From: Pleurobrachia bachei | Taxonomy: Eukaryota > Ctenophora > Tentaculata > Cydippida > Pleurobrachiidae | Assembly: GCA_000695325.1 (NCBI GenBank) | Contig: AVPN01000124.1 | Span: 32,518 to 75,781, forward strand | Direction: 5' to 3' | DNA: 43,264 nt | Part shown: piece by piece, positions 11,401-22,792 of the stretch | How positions within the stretch are numbered: position 1 is the first letter of the stretch | How the letters are laid out: each line of letters begins with the position of its first letter | Notes under the pieces: model-generated | What the model was told of the DNA's origin: nothing | Database searches by the model: none | Seen by the model: only the letters and a program-made list of their open reading frames with translations | Translations under genes and position numbers: made by a program

Positions 11401-14400
11401 TTCATTCAGGTTCTAGAGATTAATGATAATGGGATCTATTCTGCGGTTGAGGTTCAACAACGATCTGACATCAAAACAGGAGGAGTTTACCAGGTAGAAC
11501 ACAGGAATTTATCAATTCATTTAGAACAAGGGAGTCAATATTCATCACACAAATTTAAGATTTCCTGGTTGCCACGGCCCACTACATAGTCAATACTTTG
11601 TTAATCAAATTACTCCTATTTTAGCTCCGGCAAGGACTCTCCCGGCGCATCCTCGTCCGAGTCCTCCCCGTGGGTGCTGGAGGGAGCATCGCCTGTAAGA
11701 GTATCTCTGGTATTAGTATTGGCAACATCACAACATCAAGCAGACATCAAGCTGCCCTTGATAGTTACCAGAATGAGGATTTGTTGAAGTTGCGATGCGC
11801 CTGGTCTGAGGCTCTGGAGACCGTACAGAACAGGATAGGTGCGTGTGTGTAACTTGTGTTGTTGTGTAGTGTGTGGTGTACCACAACAAATCAGTGTCTG
11901 TATGTCTGTCTATCGTGTTTGTCTGACATGCCTGTCTGTCTGTCACTCTCAGAAATATATACAATCGAGTTTCTGAACTAATTATCCACATACCAGGTGA
12001 TCAGCTCCACAAGTTGACCGAGAAGGAGGTCCTCTCAGATGCAGAGGAAGAGGAACGTGGCAAACTACTCGAGGAATGGATCAGGTATGCAATGACGTCA
12101 CGAAGATATATGACGTCATGAAGGCATGATTAACAGTAACTGACAGGCTTCATGGTATGGCGATCGATCTCCCTTCACAGAAACTCTCTCTAAATACTTT
12201 CCATCAAGATATAATTCTCCTAATTTGGAAGTTTTCTCTGACGCAATTGATAACCACACAGGTTACTAAGGGAACGAGATGCGGTGCTGATACCCAAGGA
12301 AAACTCGGGTGTACCAGGGGCCCGGGACACACGACCTGTACCACAAGGTAACTCTGAGATCCATTGGTCAATGGTGTGTCAGTTTCCTAATTCCAACTAG
12401 AATTTAAGTTAACTTAGAATAATATCAGTTCACAAAGAGCTATGTTTTTTTACCAACTCAGCATCTCTAATCCCACTACTCTCTTTCTGTCAGGTATGGA
12501 GGTAAGGATACCGACACTGTTTGTAGATGTGAACGATCAGCTGCGTCAGAACCCTAAACACCGCATAGTTATCGGAGAGAGGAGTAATTTGAGTGGCCAG
12601 GATGATGGGCAGATGATTAAACTCTCCACGGTACACAGACAAACATACATACACGACATCACATCATGTAACATAGGAATTGTTATAGAGAGGATCATAC
12701 CCTCTTTGCCACAATTGCAGCTTTTAGATGATACACTGATGATAAATATTTATTTGCTATATATTGGGTAAAAATGGTCATTTTTGGAAAATTTTAGGAC
12801 ATAATATTTTAGGATATACCGCTCTGATGACTCGTCGGAACATCGCCAATTTTTGACATGTTTCCTCTTTCTCTCTCTCTCTCTCTGGCTCTCTCGCCCT
12901 CTTCCTCCTTCTCTCTCTCTCTCCTCATATTCATTTCAATCCCCAACTCGATCCCCCTAAGTGATGTACACGTTCTATACACTCCAACATCGTTGTTCCT
13001 CCTCTTCTACTTGACTCTTTAACAATCCTTTCTCGGAATGTTAGGTACTTTTAAAGATTTCGAATGCTTGAAAAGTAGATTGTTAAAATAATCACATATA
13101 TCGCATGTGAGAGAAATTAATTCATGCTAAATCTTACACATATAACAACACAAGGATCATGATGTGATGGATCAACCCTTTCCCAAATTACCGTTCCTTT
13201 ACCCCTGTCCCCTCCGCCAACTACCTGCATCCCAACCCTTGTCCCCACCTGTGTTAGTAACACCTGGACAGCTCCTTCCTCCTCAGGTTAAACATGATCA
13301 ACACAGAGTGTGTGCCATTGCTGCCTGGGATAGCAGCACTCACGAATCAGAGAGCCTCAATTGTCTGACCGAGCCGGAACAGAGGGTATGTTAACTTTAC
13401 TTTTTGTTTTATAATCGTAAGCGTTTTTTAAAAACAAAGAGACGATCCCTCTCCCGGAAACTGTAACGGGAGAAGGATCATTTTTCTGTTTTCCAAAAGG
13501 AATGGAAAAGGGGAATGATATGTTTGTGTTTGTTTGCACAGCATTGTCCATCTCACACTCGTTCTCTCTCAATCTATTTCCGCCTGATGCCGCCGCTATT
13601 TTAGTCCTGAATTTGACAGATCTCACAATTCCACCAACAGGCACAGATCTGTAATATCCAATTTGGATAATTTCCAAATTATTTAGACCAAATTAGTCAG
13701 ATCTGCCTAAAAATAACAATTCCCTCCCAGGTGTACCTTATACTGAATGTCAGTGTGGATGTATCGCTACCTTACGGTATGGAAATGGAACTGGTCCTTC
13801 GGAAACGGGTATGTAGAGAGAGGGAGAGAGAGAGATACTGAACACACTGCAGTAGTAGGGAACATTTTCCGAGCACACACACACATACTCAGCAAAACTC
13901 ATGAGAAAAAACACCTGAAAAACAGTTTTGTAATAAATCAGAAATACACGTCTCACCTACCTCTGCTACAAATGCCATGCATGCTTTCTCTTACACACAA
14001 ACACTTTTCTGCAACAAAATAACCTCAACAGAGCATAAGAGTATCAATAAGCAGTGTTTATCTTTAATAAAAAGCGTCTATGTTTGATAAAAACACTCTT
14101 TTTACAATAATTGATTATACGTAATAACTTGTCCAGGTGTGTGTACGAGTGTACAAGAAGAAGAGTCTGCGGGACAGTATGCGGGGATTTATGCAGGATA
14201 TCCCTAAACGGTACTATATTTGTGCAATGCTCTGACAACTTTAATTCTCGTGCGTTCTTCTCTTAGAAAGAAATGAGAATTGTAGGGTCAATGCTCTGAC
14301 AGTACTGAATATGCACTGGCAGAATCCTTGCTGACAGATTTCTATCCTTAGAATTATTACCTTCTCTTCTCTCTATTCCTGGCAGATTTCCAATTGTCAT

Positions 14401-15100
14401 TTCTCCCCTCAAATATATATCGCATTTCCTCTTCTCAGGTGTGGAGTTATGTATGAAGTTGTGACAGGAATACCACTTTTCTCACACTACAACATAGACT
14501 CACTCGGCAAAAGGTGAGACTCCAAAACATAGAATAAAACCAACCTCTATATAGTCAAATTTTTTAACCAAGGGATAGGGGGGTCTTTTTTACCTTATTT
14601 TAAACGCACATATCTTCGGTTCCTGATAAGATAAAGACTTGAAATTTGGAGGTTACGTAGAACTGGGCATGATCTTCCTAACCTCAAGACTCTACCTCAT
14701 CAGGAACCGGAGCTATGCGCGTTTGAAAAAAGGTCAAAAAGACCCCCCTGTCCCTTAACTAAATCTCGACTATAGTGTGATGTACATAATATTAAACTTC
14801 CTGAATGGTCCTAAATAGGTTCTCCTAATTCCAACTTAAGTCTCCACTCTCCAGGATACTTTAATTTGAACACTCTAAATACATCTCTCTCATTATGAGA
14901 CATGCTGGCTTTTATTACTGGCTTTTATTATATCATACTTCACTCACAGGTCTTCTACACCAATCAAGGATTCTCAAACAAACGAAGAAGAGGGAGAGGA
15001 AGAGAAGTCCAGTTTCCAGAATTCTACCGAGAATACAATAAAATCATCGAATGGACTGAGTGATAATGATGATTCAATAGATCCTATAGTTACAGGATAG
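5433..15100 (+). CDS. Motorless KIF13-type kinesin-3 tail protein with N-terminal EF-hand, 22 exons
   Basis: Exons: 5433-5584, 5690-5933, 6054-6201, 6622-6733, 6868-6999, 7307-7484, 7643-7725, 8370-8529, 8743-8895, 9035-9143, 9368-9447, 9708-9998, 11410-11493, 11625-11838, 11997-12084, 12262-12347, 12494-12630, 13155-13385, 13731-13808, 14137-14210, 14439-14513 and 14950-15100. All phases agree and give 1019 residues. Residues 12-23 (DSDGDGQINRSD) form an EF-hand loop; coiled-coil exons follow. From about residue 404 the protein follows the KIF13A/B tail: HVLIGTAKLF, LPTRLNNYVFCQYKFWD, LLAIEVWG, GGVYQLRQGLSRRILVRV, ALDSYQNEDLLKLR, MEVRIPTLFVDVN, AAWDSSTHESESLN, MELVLRKR and CGVMYEVVTGIP. In mammals this region includes the MAGUK-binding stalk. 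No motor or FHA domain is present, and the ammonium transporter lies directly upstream. The 120-bp intron after exon 2 is also open in frame. An acidic tail ends it. Confidence 0.88.
6262..6304. repeat. 16-bp inverted repeat in intron 3 of the KIF13-like gene
   Basis: TAAAGTCGGATTTTTT (6262-6277) is matched exactly by its reverse complement at 6289-6304, with an 11-nt loop. Just upstream the phrase AGCATAGATAGAATA occurs twice in tandem. It may be a small foldback element remnant or a local RNA hairpin. Confidence 0.7.
7123..7356 (+). repeat. Triplicated splice acceptor and exon start in the KIF13-like gene
   Basis: About 50 bp beginning AGGAATCTGGAGCAGCACAC occurs three times, with exon starts at 7125, 7218 and 7307 (periods 93 and 89 bp). 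Each copy carries an AG acceptor and codons for NLEQHTMQMGSEHD. Only the third copy continues in frame into the rest of the exon; the first two run into stops or change frame. They are decoy or alternative acceptors made by tandem duplication. Confidence 0.85.
9991..10105 (+). repeat. Tandem repeat over the exon 12 splice donor of the KIF13-like gene
   Basis: A unit of 31-39 bp beginning GGGTTGAGGTTAGT is present about three times, plus a partial fourth copy. The first copy holds the real donor (GAG then GTTAGT at 9999); the following two repeat the same donor-like sequence inside the intron. Confidence 0.8.
9999..11409 (+). other. Large intron 12 of the KIF13-like gene, simple-sequence rich
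   Basis: At 1.4 kb this is the longest intron of the gene. It holds GATA/GAGA-type simple sequence around 10370-10450 and 10980-11150 and CT-rich tracts around 10200-10290. Long frames on either strand here are products of the low-complexity sequence. No nested gene is recognised. Confidence 0.6.
14549..14776. mobile_element. MITE-like foldback element in the last intron of the KIF13-like gene
   Basis: About 90-100 bp at each side are imperfect reverse complements of one another. The left arm carries GGGGGGTCTTTTT, AAACGCACATATCTTCGG and TTCCTGAT; the right arm carries the matching ATCAGGAA, CCGGAGCTATGCGCGTTT and AAAAAGACCCCCC. The ends read TATAGTC and GACTATA. About 40 bp of spacer separates the arms. 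There is no coding capacity, so it is a non-autonomous terminal-inverted-repeat element, or a large RNA hairpin in the intron. Superfamily undetermined; TA-rich ends would fit a Tc1/mariner-like source. Confidence 0.7.
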
Positions 15101-15469
15101 GGGACTTGATTTTACGTAGAAAATAGGGGTGTTAGAAAAAATATGAAAGTTAAAAAAAGATAAATCGTGTATCAGACATATGTTTTGTTTTTACCTTGTA
15201 TGTATTTGTTCTTAGAAAGTGTGTGAGTGTGATTCGAAAAACGGGCTAAAATATCTTTTTAGATGATATTGATCGAGATCAACTGTGATGTTATATGTGC
15301 GTGATGAGTGTTTTTTGTATCATATATAACTTTTTAATCTACTGATAATGATGATGATAAGATCTGTGCTGAAAGAAATATAACGTGTTTATACCTTCTC
15401 CCCTCACTTGGCACAAAACAATGAACTCGCATTTTCCAGGGGCGATGTTGTCTCACACTGACTGTACAT

Positions 15470-15830
15470 CGCGCAACCTCGCGGCCTCACGTAGCCGCAC
15501 CGGGCCTTCGGCCCGGTGCGAAGAGGAGGGTCTTATATGAGACAAGGGCGATGAGAGTTCGGTGGTCATCGGTCGGAACTCAAGTTGGTGTGTTTCATCT
15601 CAAGGACGTACGGCGCGACGATGTTATTGTGAGGTGACACGTTAGCGCAACACTCGCGGCGCGCACGGATTTGGCACGCGCAAAAATCAACCCGCGCGAG
15701 TGTCAATTCTATCGCGCAGATTGTTATTTGCGCGTGCTATTTATTGCGCATTGTGAAGGACTGACAATGGTGTGGTTTGTACACGTTGCCAAATTCAGCG
15801 CGTGATGAACCTGGATATTTGTTGTTTTGA
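15470..15830. promoter_or_regulatory. CpG-rich patch with a strong hairpin
   Basis: The stretch is dense in CGCG and GCGCG compared with its AT-rich surroundings. It contains a perfect 11-bp stem with a 3-nt TTC loop at 15496-15520 (arm CGCACCGGGCC). Such a patch could be a promoter or the end of a transcription unit. No start site or reading frame is tied to it. Confidence 0.35.
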
Positions 15831-16230
15831 CGTTCTAATTTTGGAACTTGGAATCTTCAACTACACGGAGATACAGGGCGGACAAAGCCAATTAAAACGG
15901 TTGAAATGACATTGAAATATGCACTTTAGTCAATAAAAACATCCCAAAATAGTGTCTCTATCTCTCTAGTGTCTGGTGACTGTCTCTCTTTCTCTCTGTA
16001 TTATCATTGGATCGTGTCAGGCATTTTCACAATTCACTGCCACAAATTCACTAGCTGTAGTCACGATGTGATGCCTGTAGGAGAGAATCGGGTTAGGAAA
16101 ACATATTTCTACGGTGAAGAAAGCTTAGAATGTGCAGTTGGGAAAACTTTGAAAGCCAATAGGCCAAGAGTTGGAGAGCTAGCGAGAGAGGGAAGGAGAG
16201 AGACTTCATGAGAGAAAGATGGAGAGAGAT

Positions 16231-16235
16231 TGAGA

Positions 16236-16287
<52 letters not shown>
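16231..16287. repeat. (GA)n microsatellite
   Basis: An almost pure GA dinucleotide run with single interruptions, the longest in the window. Shorter GA and CT tracts surround it on both sides. Confidence 0.9.
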
Positions 16288-16291
<4 letters not shown>

Positions 16292-19200
16292 GTAATTACC
16301 CTAGAAAAGTGGAGTGTGTGCAGTAGGAGTGTCCAAGAATAGAACACACAGACCCGGATATCTTTTCAATAACTTTTAACACACTGAAGGAAGGAAGAAA
16401 TGGTTAAAACAGGCCTCTGTGGGTACTGGGTCTCCCTTCTCTTTCTATCTTTGCTGGAATAAATCACTCACTGTTCTATTGGGGTTCTACTCACGGCTCA
16501 CCCCCTCTCACTCTCCATTGGTATAAAACTCTGTTCTTCCAGGCACCCTCTCTCTCTGCGTTTCTCAGCAGTACATGCTTGCGTGGCTGCTGATAGGTGA
16601 TAGCAAGCAACGGTAAACTACTTTCTCTCTATCTTTCTCTACTATCCATCGGCTCATTGTTACCGCATCTATCTCTCTTTCTCTCTCTGTCTCTCTCTTT
16701 CTCTCTAATTCACAAGCAAACTATCTCACTGAGTGTGTTGGCCAGTCAAGTGTTTGTTTATCAAAGTAGCCCCCAGCTAACTGCCACACTCACACTCACT
16801 CATGATCTCACACACTCTCAACCCTACAGCTATCAATACACTGCCATTTCCTCTCACCTAATTATCCTATGTCTCTCTCTCTCCCTCTCTCTGCCCTCTG
16901 GCAAGTTCAAACATGTTTCTGAATCCCCCCTCTCTCTCTCTCCTATTTTATCTCATGTCTCTCACTTTCTTTCTCTCATATTTTATCTCATGTCTCTCAC
17001 TTCCCCATCTTGATGATCTTATTACCTTTCAGAGAGAGAGGGATAGTGCTGGATTCTGGAAAGTGTCTCAAGTTACAGCACACACCAACATGTCACAGGT
17101 CACTGTCAACAGTGTGTGTGTAGTAGAGACTTGAGAGAGAGAGAGAGAGTGAGTAGTGAGTACCGGCCTCAATTCACTGTTTTTATCTCCCTGCTTGAAA
17201 AGGGTGAAACACACACCACACGGACTGACAGACAGGAAGGACAGGCTAAGATTCTAAAAGAAAGCTGACCAAGAGAGACTCGAGGGGGAGAGTGATATTG
17301 AGAGAGATTTACAGACGAACATAGAAAGAGACAGGTGTTATGACTTATGTTGTTCTAATAGAAGAATAGAATTAGCTCACGTTGGGATACATCCACTCAC
17401 TGACACGGGACAGTAGATGTGACAGAAAAACAGGAACAGGTGGTGTCACATTGTGACGTCACAGCTGTGACGAGAAGAAGGAAGAGAGATATAGGAAACA
17501 TAGAGACAGGGAGGAGAGGAGGGAGGATCCCGTGAATATAAAGACGTCACATTGACAGAGAAGAATGCAACGTCACATTATGATGGTTTTGGAGCACGAG
17601 GGATGCATAAGATCATTATAGGAGTGGTTGGTATGGTTACGAATCATTAGAACGGCGGGGATGTACTCATGCATGTTAATCGTCACAAGAGTAGGAGGCA
17701 GTTTAAAAAAAAAGCAAAAATAAAAAGCGTGTTAAAATTAGTAAAAAGTACTAAAACGTTACTTTGAATTCTTGATTTAATTCTTTTACATCCCAGGTGT
17801 GAAAAACACAAGGTTTGTAAAAAAATGTCCCACCACATTCCCACAGGCACGGTAGTCCTGCACACCAAGAATCCAAAGTAGGTTTGAAAAGGGGTGGAGA
17901 AAATAAAGCTCCTTCATCGAGAGGTTCCTGTGTCCCGGTGAACCGGACCCTTCACTCGAAACTCGGGGGCAAAAGTTATAAAATGTGTTGTGTGAAGAGT
18001 ACTCAAGCTTCGTCGCGGCGACGGTGCAGTAGGGTAGACGAGTAGAAGATGGCTACTTTTTGGCGAATCGACGGCGTATCGACGAGGAGGTGGTTTGTCC
18101 ATTGCATATATCGTGTTCATAGTGCAGTGCCTTAAACAAATTGGGGGTAAACACTGACAAACAGGGGATGTGCGGAGGCCATGGAGAGATAGAGAGCCAA
18201 AAAGGAGGAGAGATGGGGAGAAGTCCTACTTGGGTGTGGTAAAGTCGGTGAAGGTTGTAGAAGATCGCTGCGATGGGCGATGAAGGAAGGAGAGAGACAC
18301 ACACACGAACAGTCGGGTAGTTGTACATGTAGTAGGGGAGGGGGTCTGGCTGTCTCTTTTATCATTTCTTTCTCACTTCTTCTTCTTGGTCTTCTTCGAG
18401 AAAAAGAGAGAGAAAGATGAGGAAACCCGGCATTATATCTCATCATCACCAACAACACGCATATCTTTCTCAGTTGCCGCGACGAACGGGAGGCAGGTGT
18501 GATGATGTTGAGAAATATCTGGGCCCCAGAACACAGAGAGATAGAGATAGAGAGTGGTAGATAGAGAGGTATTGGAACACAGTAACAAGGCAGGGTGGGG
18601 TGCGATGGCAATACCGGGGGACCCTCTGGTGACATGCTGCAGGCTGCCGCTACTCGTCACGATCCCCCTCATGCATGCACCACCACGTGGGGGAGGGATG
18701 AAGGAAGGTGTACAGAGACAGAGTCTTATCATCATCATTATCACACACATACAAACATCATCAATTTAGTTCACAGTTCAACTTATACTACTGCTTTACT
18801 CCTAAACTACAATTTTAAACCACTTTTATCAATTTGATACGTTGCGAGTTCCCAGATATTTATAAAATCAAACACATAGTAACAGTGTGCGTGCGTTTCA
18901 TCTCTAGGCTGGAAAATAGAAGGGGGGTTTGCCGAGAGTGCTCAGCTTGAGAAACTATGATAAAGTCGAGAACACTCGACGAAACAGCAATCCTTTTCCC
19001 GATATTTGATAACCGAAAATTGGCCACAGTTATAACGATAGCATTTTATTAACACCAAGAACTCTAAACCTTCCCTCTCATATCCTGCTACAATCCCTCC
19101 CTGTCCCTTCTCTACACTACCTTCACACATAAAGAGGCCTTCTACAATTACATATGAAGCCATTGGAAATCAAGCACAGATAGTTCGACATAAAGGGCAC

Positions 19201-20457
19201 GATGAACACAGCTAGGGCTTAAATCACAATTTGGCCAGCTCGAATCAAGTCTCTCTTTCGCACGCTCACTTCATTTGCATTTGCTGCCGTACTACTCATA
19301 TATCGACCGGACTATATAGGGAATAATCATATTATACCTGGTCTAATTGTCTACTATAAGTTCTAATGGTGTCGAGAGAATACTCAACTAAATAGTTTGT
19401 AAAGTAGCAAGACAAGCTTGGTTGCCGAGGGCGCTCAGCTAGATACTTTATAAATTGTCGAGGGTGCTCGACTACGCCACTTCCGGGTTAGAAGTGGCCC
19501 CTTTTCTTGTTGAGGACACTCAACTAAACAGCTTCACAGACTGGTGAATTGCCCTTTTCAGCCCTTCTCAGGGTACCCCGGGCTGCACCTTGAAGTACAG
19601 GTAGAACTACAGAATATAGGTTGTCAGAACACAGGATTAGGTCAGTAGGTTGGAGTAAACGGAGAGGGTTTCAGAATGTTGGGTTATTTCCCAGAAGTTA
19701 TATTTCAGAAATATCATCCCGGTGACGGGTTACAGGAATTGGTCAGTACATCAAGCAGAAAATGCCGAGAACACTCAGCCATCGGGGAGTTGAGATTGCT
19801 CAACTTTGTAGAATATTGAGAATGCTCAACTCAGTTGCCATGGAGGTGGAACTCCATTGGGAACAAATTTGTATGGAATGTTGAGAATACTCAACTGTTT
19901 AACTTGGTCGAGAACACTCAACAACTCAGGCTTTCTGAGGCTTTAGCCCTTTTCTCGCGATCCCCTGAGTAGGGATCGGGAGTGCATTGCTAGGGTACTG
20001 AGAACACTCAGATAATTTATACCGAACAGATACTATCTACCTTGGGGCCCAGTAGCAGTCACAACGGACAATGCCAGCTGAGTTGTTGAGAATTCTCAAC
20101 AATTTGATCTTGCAATGGATATTTGTCGAGAACACTCAACGCCATAGAACTGGCCAGAAACCTTTTTCCCGATTCTAGCGGCATTGGCCTGAAAGAAGCT
20201 GGATTTGTTGAGAGCACTCAACGAAGGATCAATAGAAATTTGGTCGAGAACACTCGCCTACTGCGAGACTTAGCCACTCTGGCGGTGGTGCTCTGATTTT
20301 TCTTCGGTTGAGAATGCTCAACTGTGGAACTTTTTCGGAGTCATCATGGATAATCTCCAAATATCCAAATATCTCAGTGAGAACACTCACCCTAGCACAA
20401 GCCGCTGGCTAAACACTAGAAACCTTTAAATCGAGAACACTCGACTAAATTCCTTAG

Positions 20458-20485
20458 CATTCTGTTCCATGCTTGGAACAGAATG
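20458..20485. repeat. Perfect 12-bp hairpin lying between two field hairpins
   Basis: CATTCTGTTCCA is followed by a 4-nt loop and its exact complement TGGAACAGAATG. It lies in the unusually long 42-nt gap between the field hairpins at 20430 and 20488, ending 2 nt before the latter. Its sequence is unrelated to the field hairpins. Confidence 0.85.
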
Positions 20486-20768
20486 TGGTTGAGAATACTC
20501 AACTATTTGGTCCTTTTGGGATATAGCGCCAGTGCTGTGCATGTTGCGCTGTAGGGTGCTGCGTGTCCTCCAATGGTGGACAAGAAGAAGAGAGATAAAG
20601 AAAGCGGAGATCGACGCCGTCGCAGCACGGGCCGATGTAAAACCGCGATCAATTGCAGGCTGTTACCGTTGGGCTCTTTGAATTTGAAAGACCAGCCAAT
20701 TCAAGTTTACCAACTTCCAGAGCCATACGTTCCGTTTGTAGGTCAATGGTGTAACTCTCTTCGATAAT

Positions 20769-20876
20769 GTGAGTGGACTCGGTGGCCCAACAACACACTG
20801 ATCTGTAAACACCTAGCCTGTTTGTAGTGAGTGGACTCGCCGGCCCAACAACACACTGATGTCTAGCCTGTTTGTA
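20769..20876. repeat. Tandem duplication of a 50-58 bp unit
   Basis: The unit starts GTGAGTGGACTCG and ends CTAGCCTGTTTGTA, and occurs twice back to back (20769-20826 and 20827-20876). The second copy lacks about 8 bp. It lies in the hairpin-free gap of field 1 (20504-21367). Frames of 64 and 127 codons flank it but show no recognisable domain. Confidence 0.75.
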
Positions 20877-22792
20877 AATCCTCGCTGGGATAACATGTGT
20901 AAGGTAGCCCGCCTCTGGCAGACTGTGTCAAAATTGTTCATGGTTGTAAGGCTGTTAGGTTTTTGATTTGTTTTAGTCCGTTTTGCAATGTCCATTTAGA
21001 AGCCAAAAGACCCAGGGAAAGATGAAGACGACCAAGGACCGATCCAATAATCCACTTGCAATGTACTACCGTAATTGGCGAGTTAACCCGCCCGTTTCAC
21101 ATGATTGGCACGCGTTTCCAAGGCCACTGGTAATGGCACATCGCCAGCAAAGAATGACCGCATTTCATGCATGGCCGGGAACAGCAAGATGTTCAACGCA
21201 GCAAGACGGGATAAATTATTATCTTCAGCGTAACACGTTGGGCCCAAAGCGACAATCGGGGTTCGCTCGAAATACACAAATCGGAAACACGGAAGTCCGT
21301 TATAAGCGGGGCGCAAAATCGTTGGGCTGTAGTGATCCTATGAATGACATGCCAGGCAGCAGTTGATGTCGAGAACACTCGACTTTGTTTTGGGGGAATA
21401 GAGGTTCGTTGAGAGCACTCAACTAATGGGGTCCTTTTGTTTGGTATCAGGGGTTTGTATCTTCGAGCATTCTGCCGATGCTAGCCTTTAACTGGGTACC
21501 CCGTGATAAATCTGCGAGAGTAGTGCTGACACATCTTCGAATTCAGTGTACTATCATGGTGAGAACACATCCATTAGGGGGCTGACATGTACACACGTGC
21601 CAAGAGATAGAGATAGAGGAGCTGATAGTCCTAAAGGGGTGAAGATCAGCGTTGTGATTTGTGTGAGAGAGAGTAATGCAAATTGTGTGAGATGTCATAC
21701 CACGATATACCGTATACCAACGAGGATGTGTTTTCTGCTCCAAATTGTGCTTGTCCTCCATTTAGGGGCTCGGACCTAGTGTGCAACGGGAATTTCCTGG
21801 CGGTTATACCTCACTCTCTGTGGACCAACAGGACATTACATCTAACAATCGCTCTCTCATCACTTCTACCTGCTGGAATTGCTGAAACCCTGAAACAGCA
21901 ACATGGCTGACATCTCTCTCACAACTATATTTAGTTAGTAACGGGAGTTTGCAGATACCAATACAATTATATTCCACGGACACCACTTGTAATACTATAA
22001 CTGTGTGTGTAGTCAGAGATCTGAACATCACCATAAACCACGGACGGAGAGAGATCCATAAAAACAGGACGAGGGGACATCACTATCTCTCTCTCACCAT
22101 AACACCAGGGGGACGACGTCTGTGTGCTGCTGAGAGTGCTCAGCTAATAGTTTGAAATGGAAGGGGTTGTCGGGAGCGCCCGACTGACTTGTGTCCTTTT
22201 CAACGGAACCCTTGAGTAACACCGCGTGCAAACATACACAGATCAGTCAACTAACGATCTCTCTCCCCACCACTGGACTACGAGGGACAACAGTACATCT
22301 CTAGATCCCGATCTATCTCCCCGTGATCCACAGATCCTACATGATACGATGTTCTCTGGGCAGTGAAGGGGTGTTGAGAGTGCTCAACTGGTTTGTGGGT
22401 TAGAAGATATATGAAGGTGTTGAGAACACTCAACTAATATCCAACCTTTGCTAGTCGGTCTCTAACTTTAACCCCTCTTATCTCGTGCGGTGTTGGTGCG
22501 ATGCTTCCTCTTACGTTATCTTATCTCCCTAGCTCCCTCCTTCTCCAGACACTCCCCAAGTTTTGTGGTGTTGAGAACTCTCAACTAATAAATTTGGTTT
22601 TAAAGTTTTGTCGAGAACACTCAACTGTCGTGGACCCTTTTCTTTTTTTTTATTTTTTTTTCTCTTTTTTTCTTCCTTCTCCCCTCCTAGTAGCTAGATA
22701 CATCTCTCTGTCAACCCGTCGCGTTATTATCTTCTGTCGAGAACGCTCGACTTAATTTTATAGATTTATAGAGGGCGTTGAGAACACTCAAC

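Larger units (their letters stand above)
15101..18930. other. Gene-free region after the KIF13-like gene, rich in simple sequence
   Basis: No exon chain or RNA gene is recognised in 3.8 kb. It starts with the 3' flank of the KIF13-like gene, passes a CpG-rich patch (about 15470-15830) and then continues as GA/CT-rich low-complexity DNA (15955-16010, 16220-16290, 16540-17035, 17110-17310, 18280-18560). The frames of 60-167 codons here are translations of these repeats (runs of SLSLSL or ERER) and are not credible genes. Confidence 0.6.
18931..22792 (-). repeat. Hairpin field 1: about 30 covarying 16-nt hairpins
   Basis: Type GTTGAG-aaca-CTCAAC, a 6-bp stem with a 4-nt loop. Starts: 18931, 18965, 19371, 19424, 19457, 19509, 19764, 19789, 19815, 19880, 19907, 19997, 20085, 20125, 20207, 20243, 20307, 20376, 20430, 20488, 21368, 21408, 22129, 22169, 22373, 22419, 22570, 22610, 22736 and 22777. 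Stems include GTTGAG, GTCGAG, GCTGAG and GTCGGG, each with its own complement. Most are paired 9-30 nt apart, and CCTTTTC or CCTTTTT commonly follows the second. Single C-A or A-C mismatches dominate the imperfect stems; these become U-G or G-U wobbles only in minus-strand RNA, hence the strand given. No coding gene is credible here. Function unknown. Confidence 0.8.

Noticed and set aside
16093-18837. Many 60-167 codon frames in the region after the KIF13-like gene
   Set aside because: They are translations of GA/CT-rich repeats (Ser-Leu or Arg-Glu runs) with no domain and no splice context.
20983-21366. 127-codon plus-strand frame between field hairpins
   Set aside because: No recognisable domain, no neighbouring exon, and it lies in a gap of the hairpin field; not enough to call a gene.
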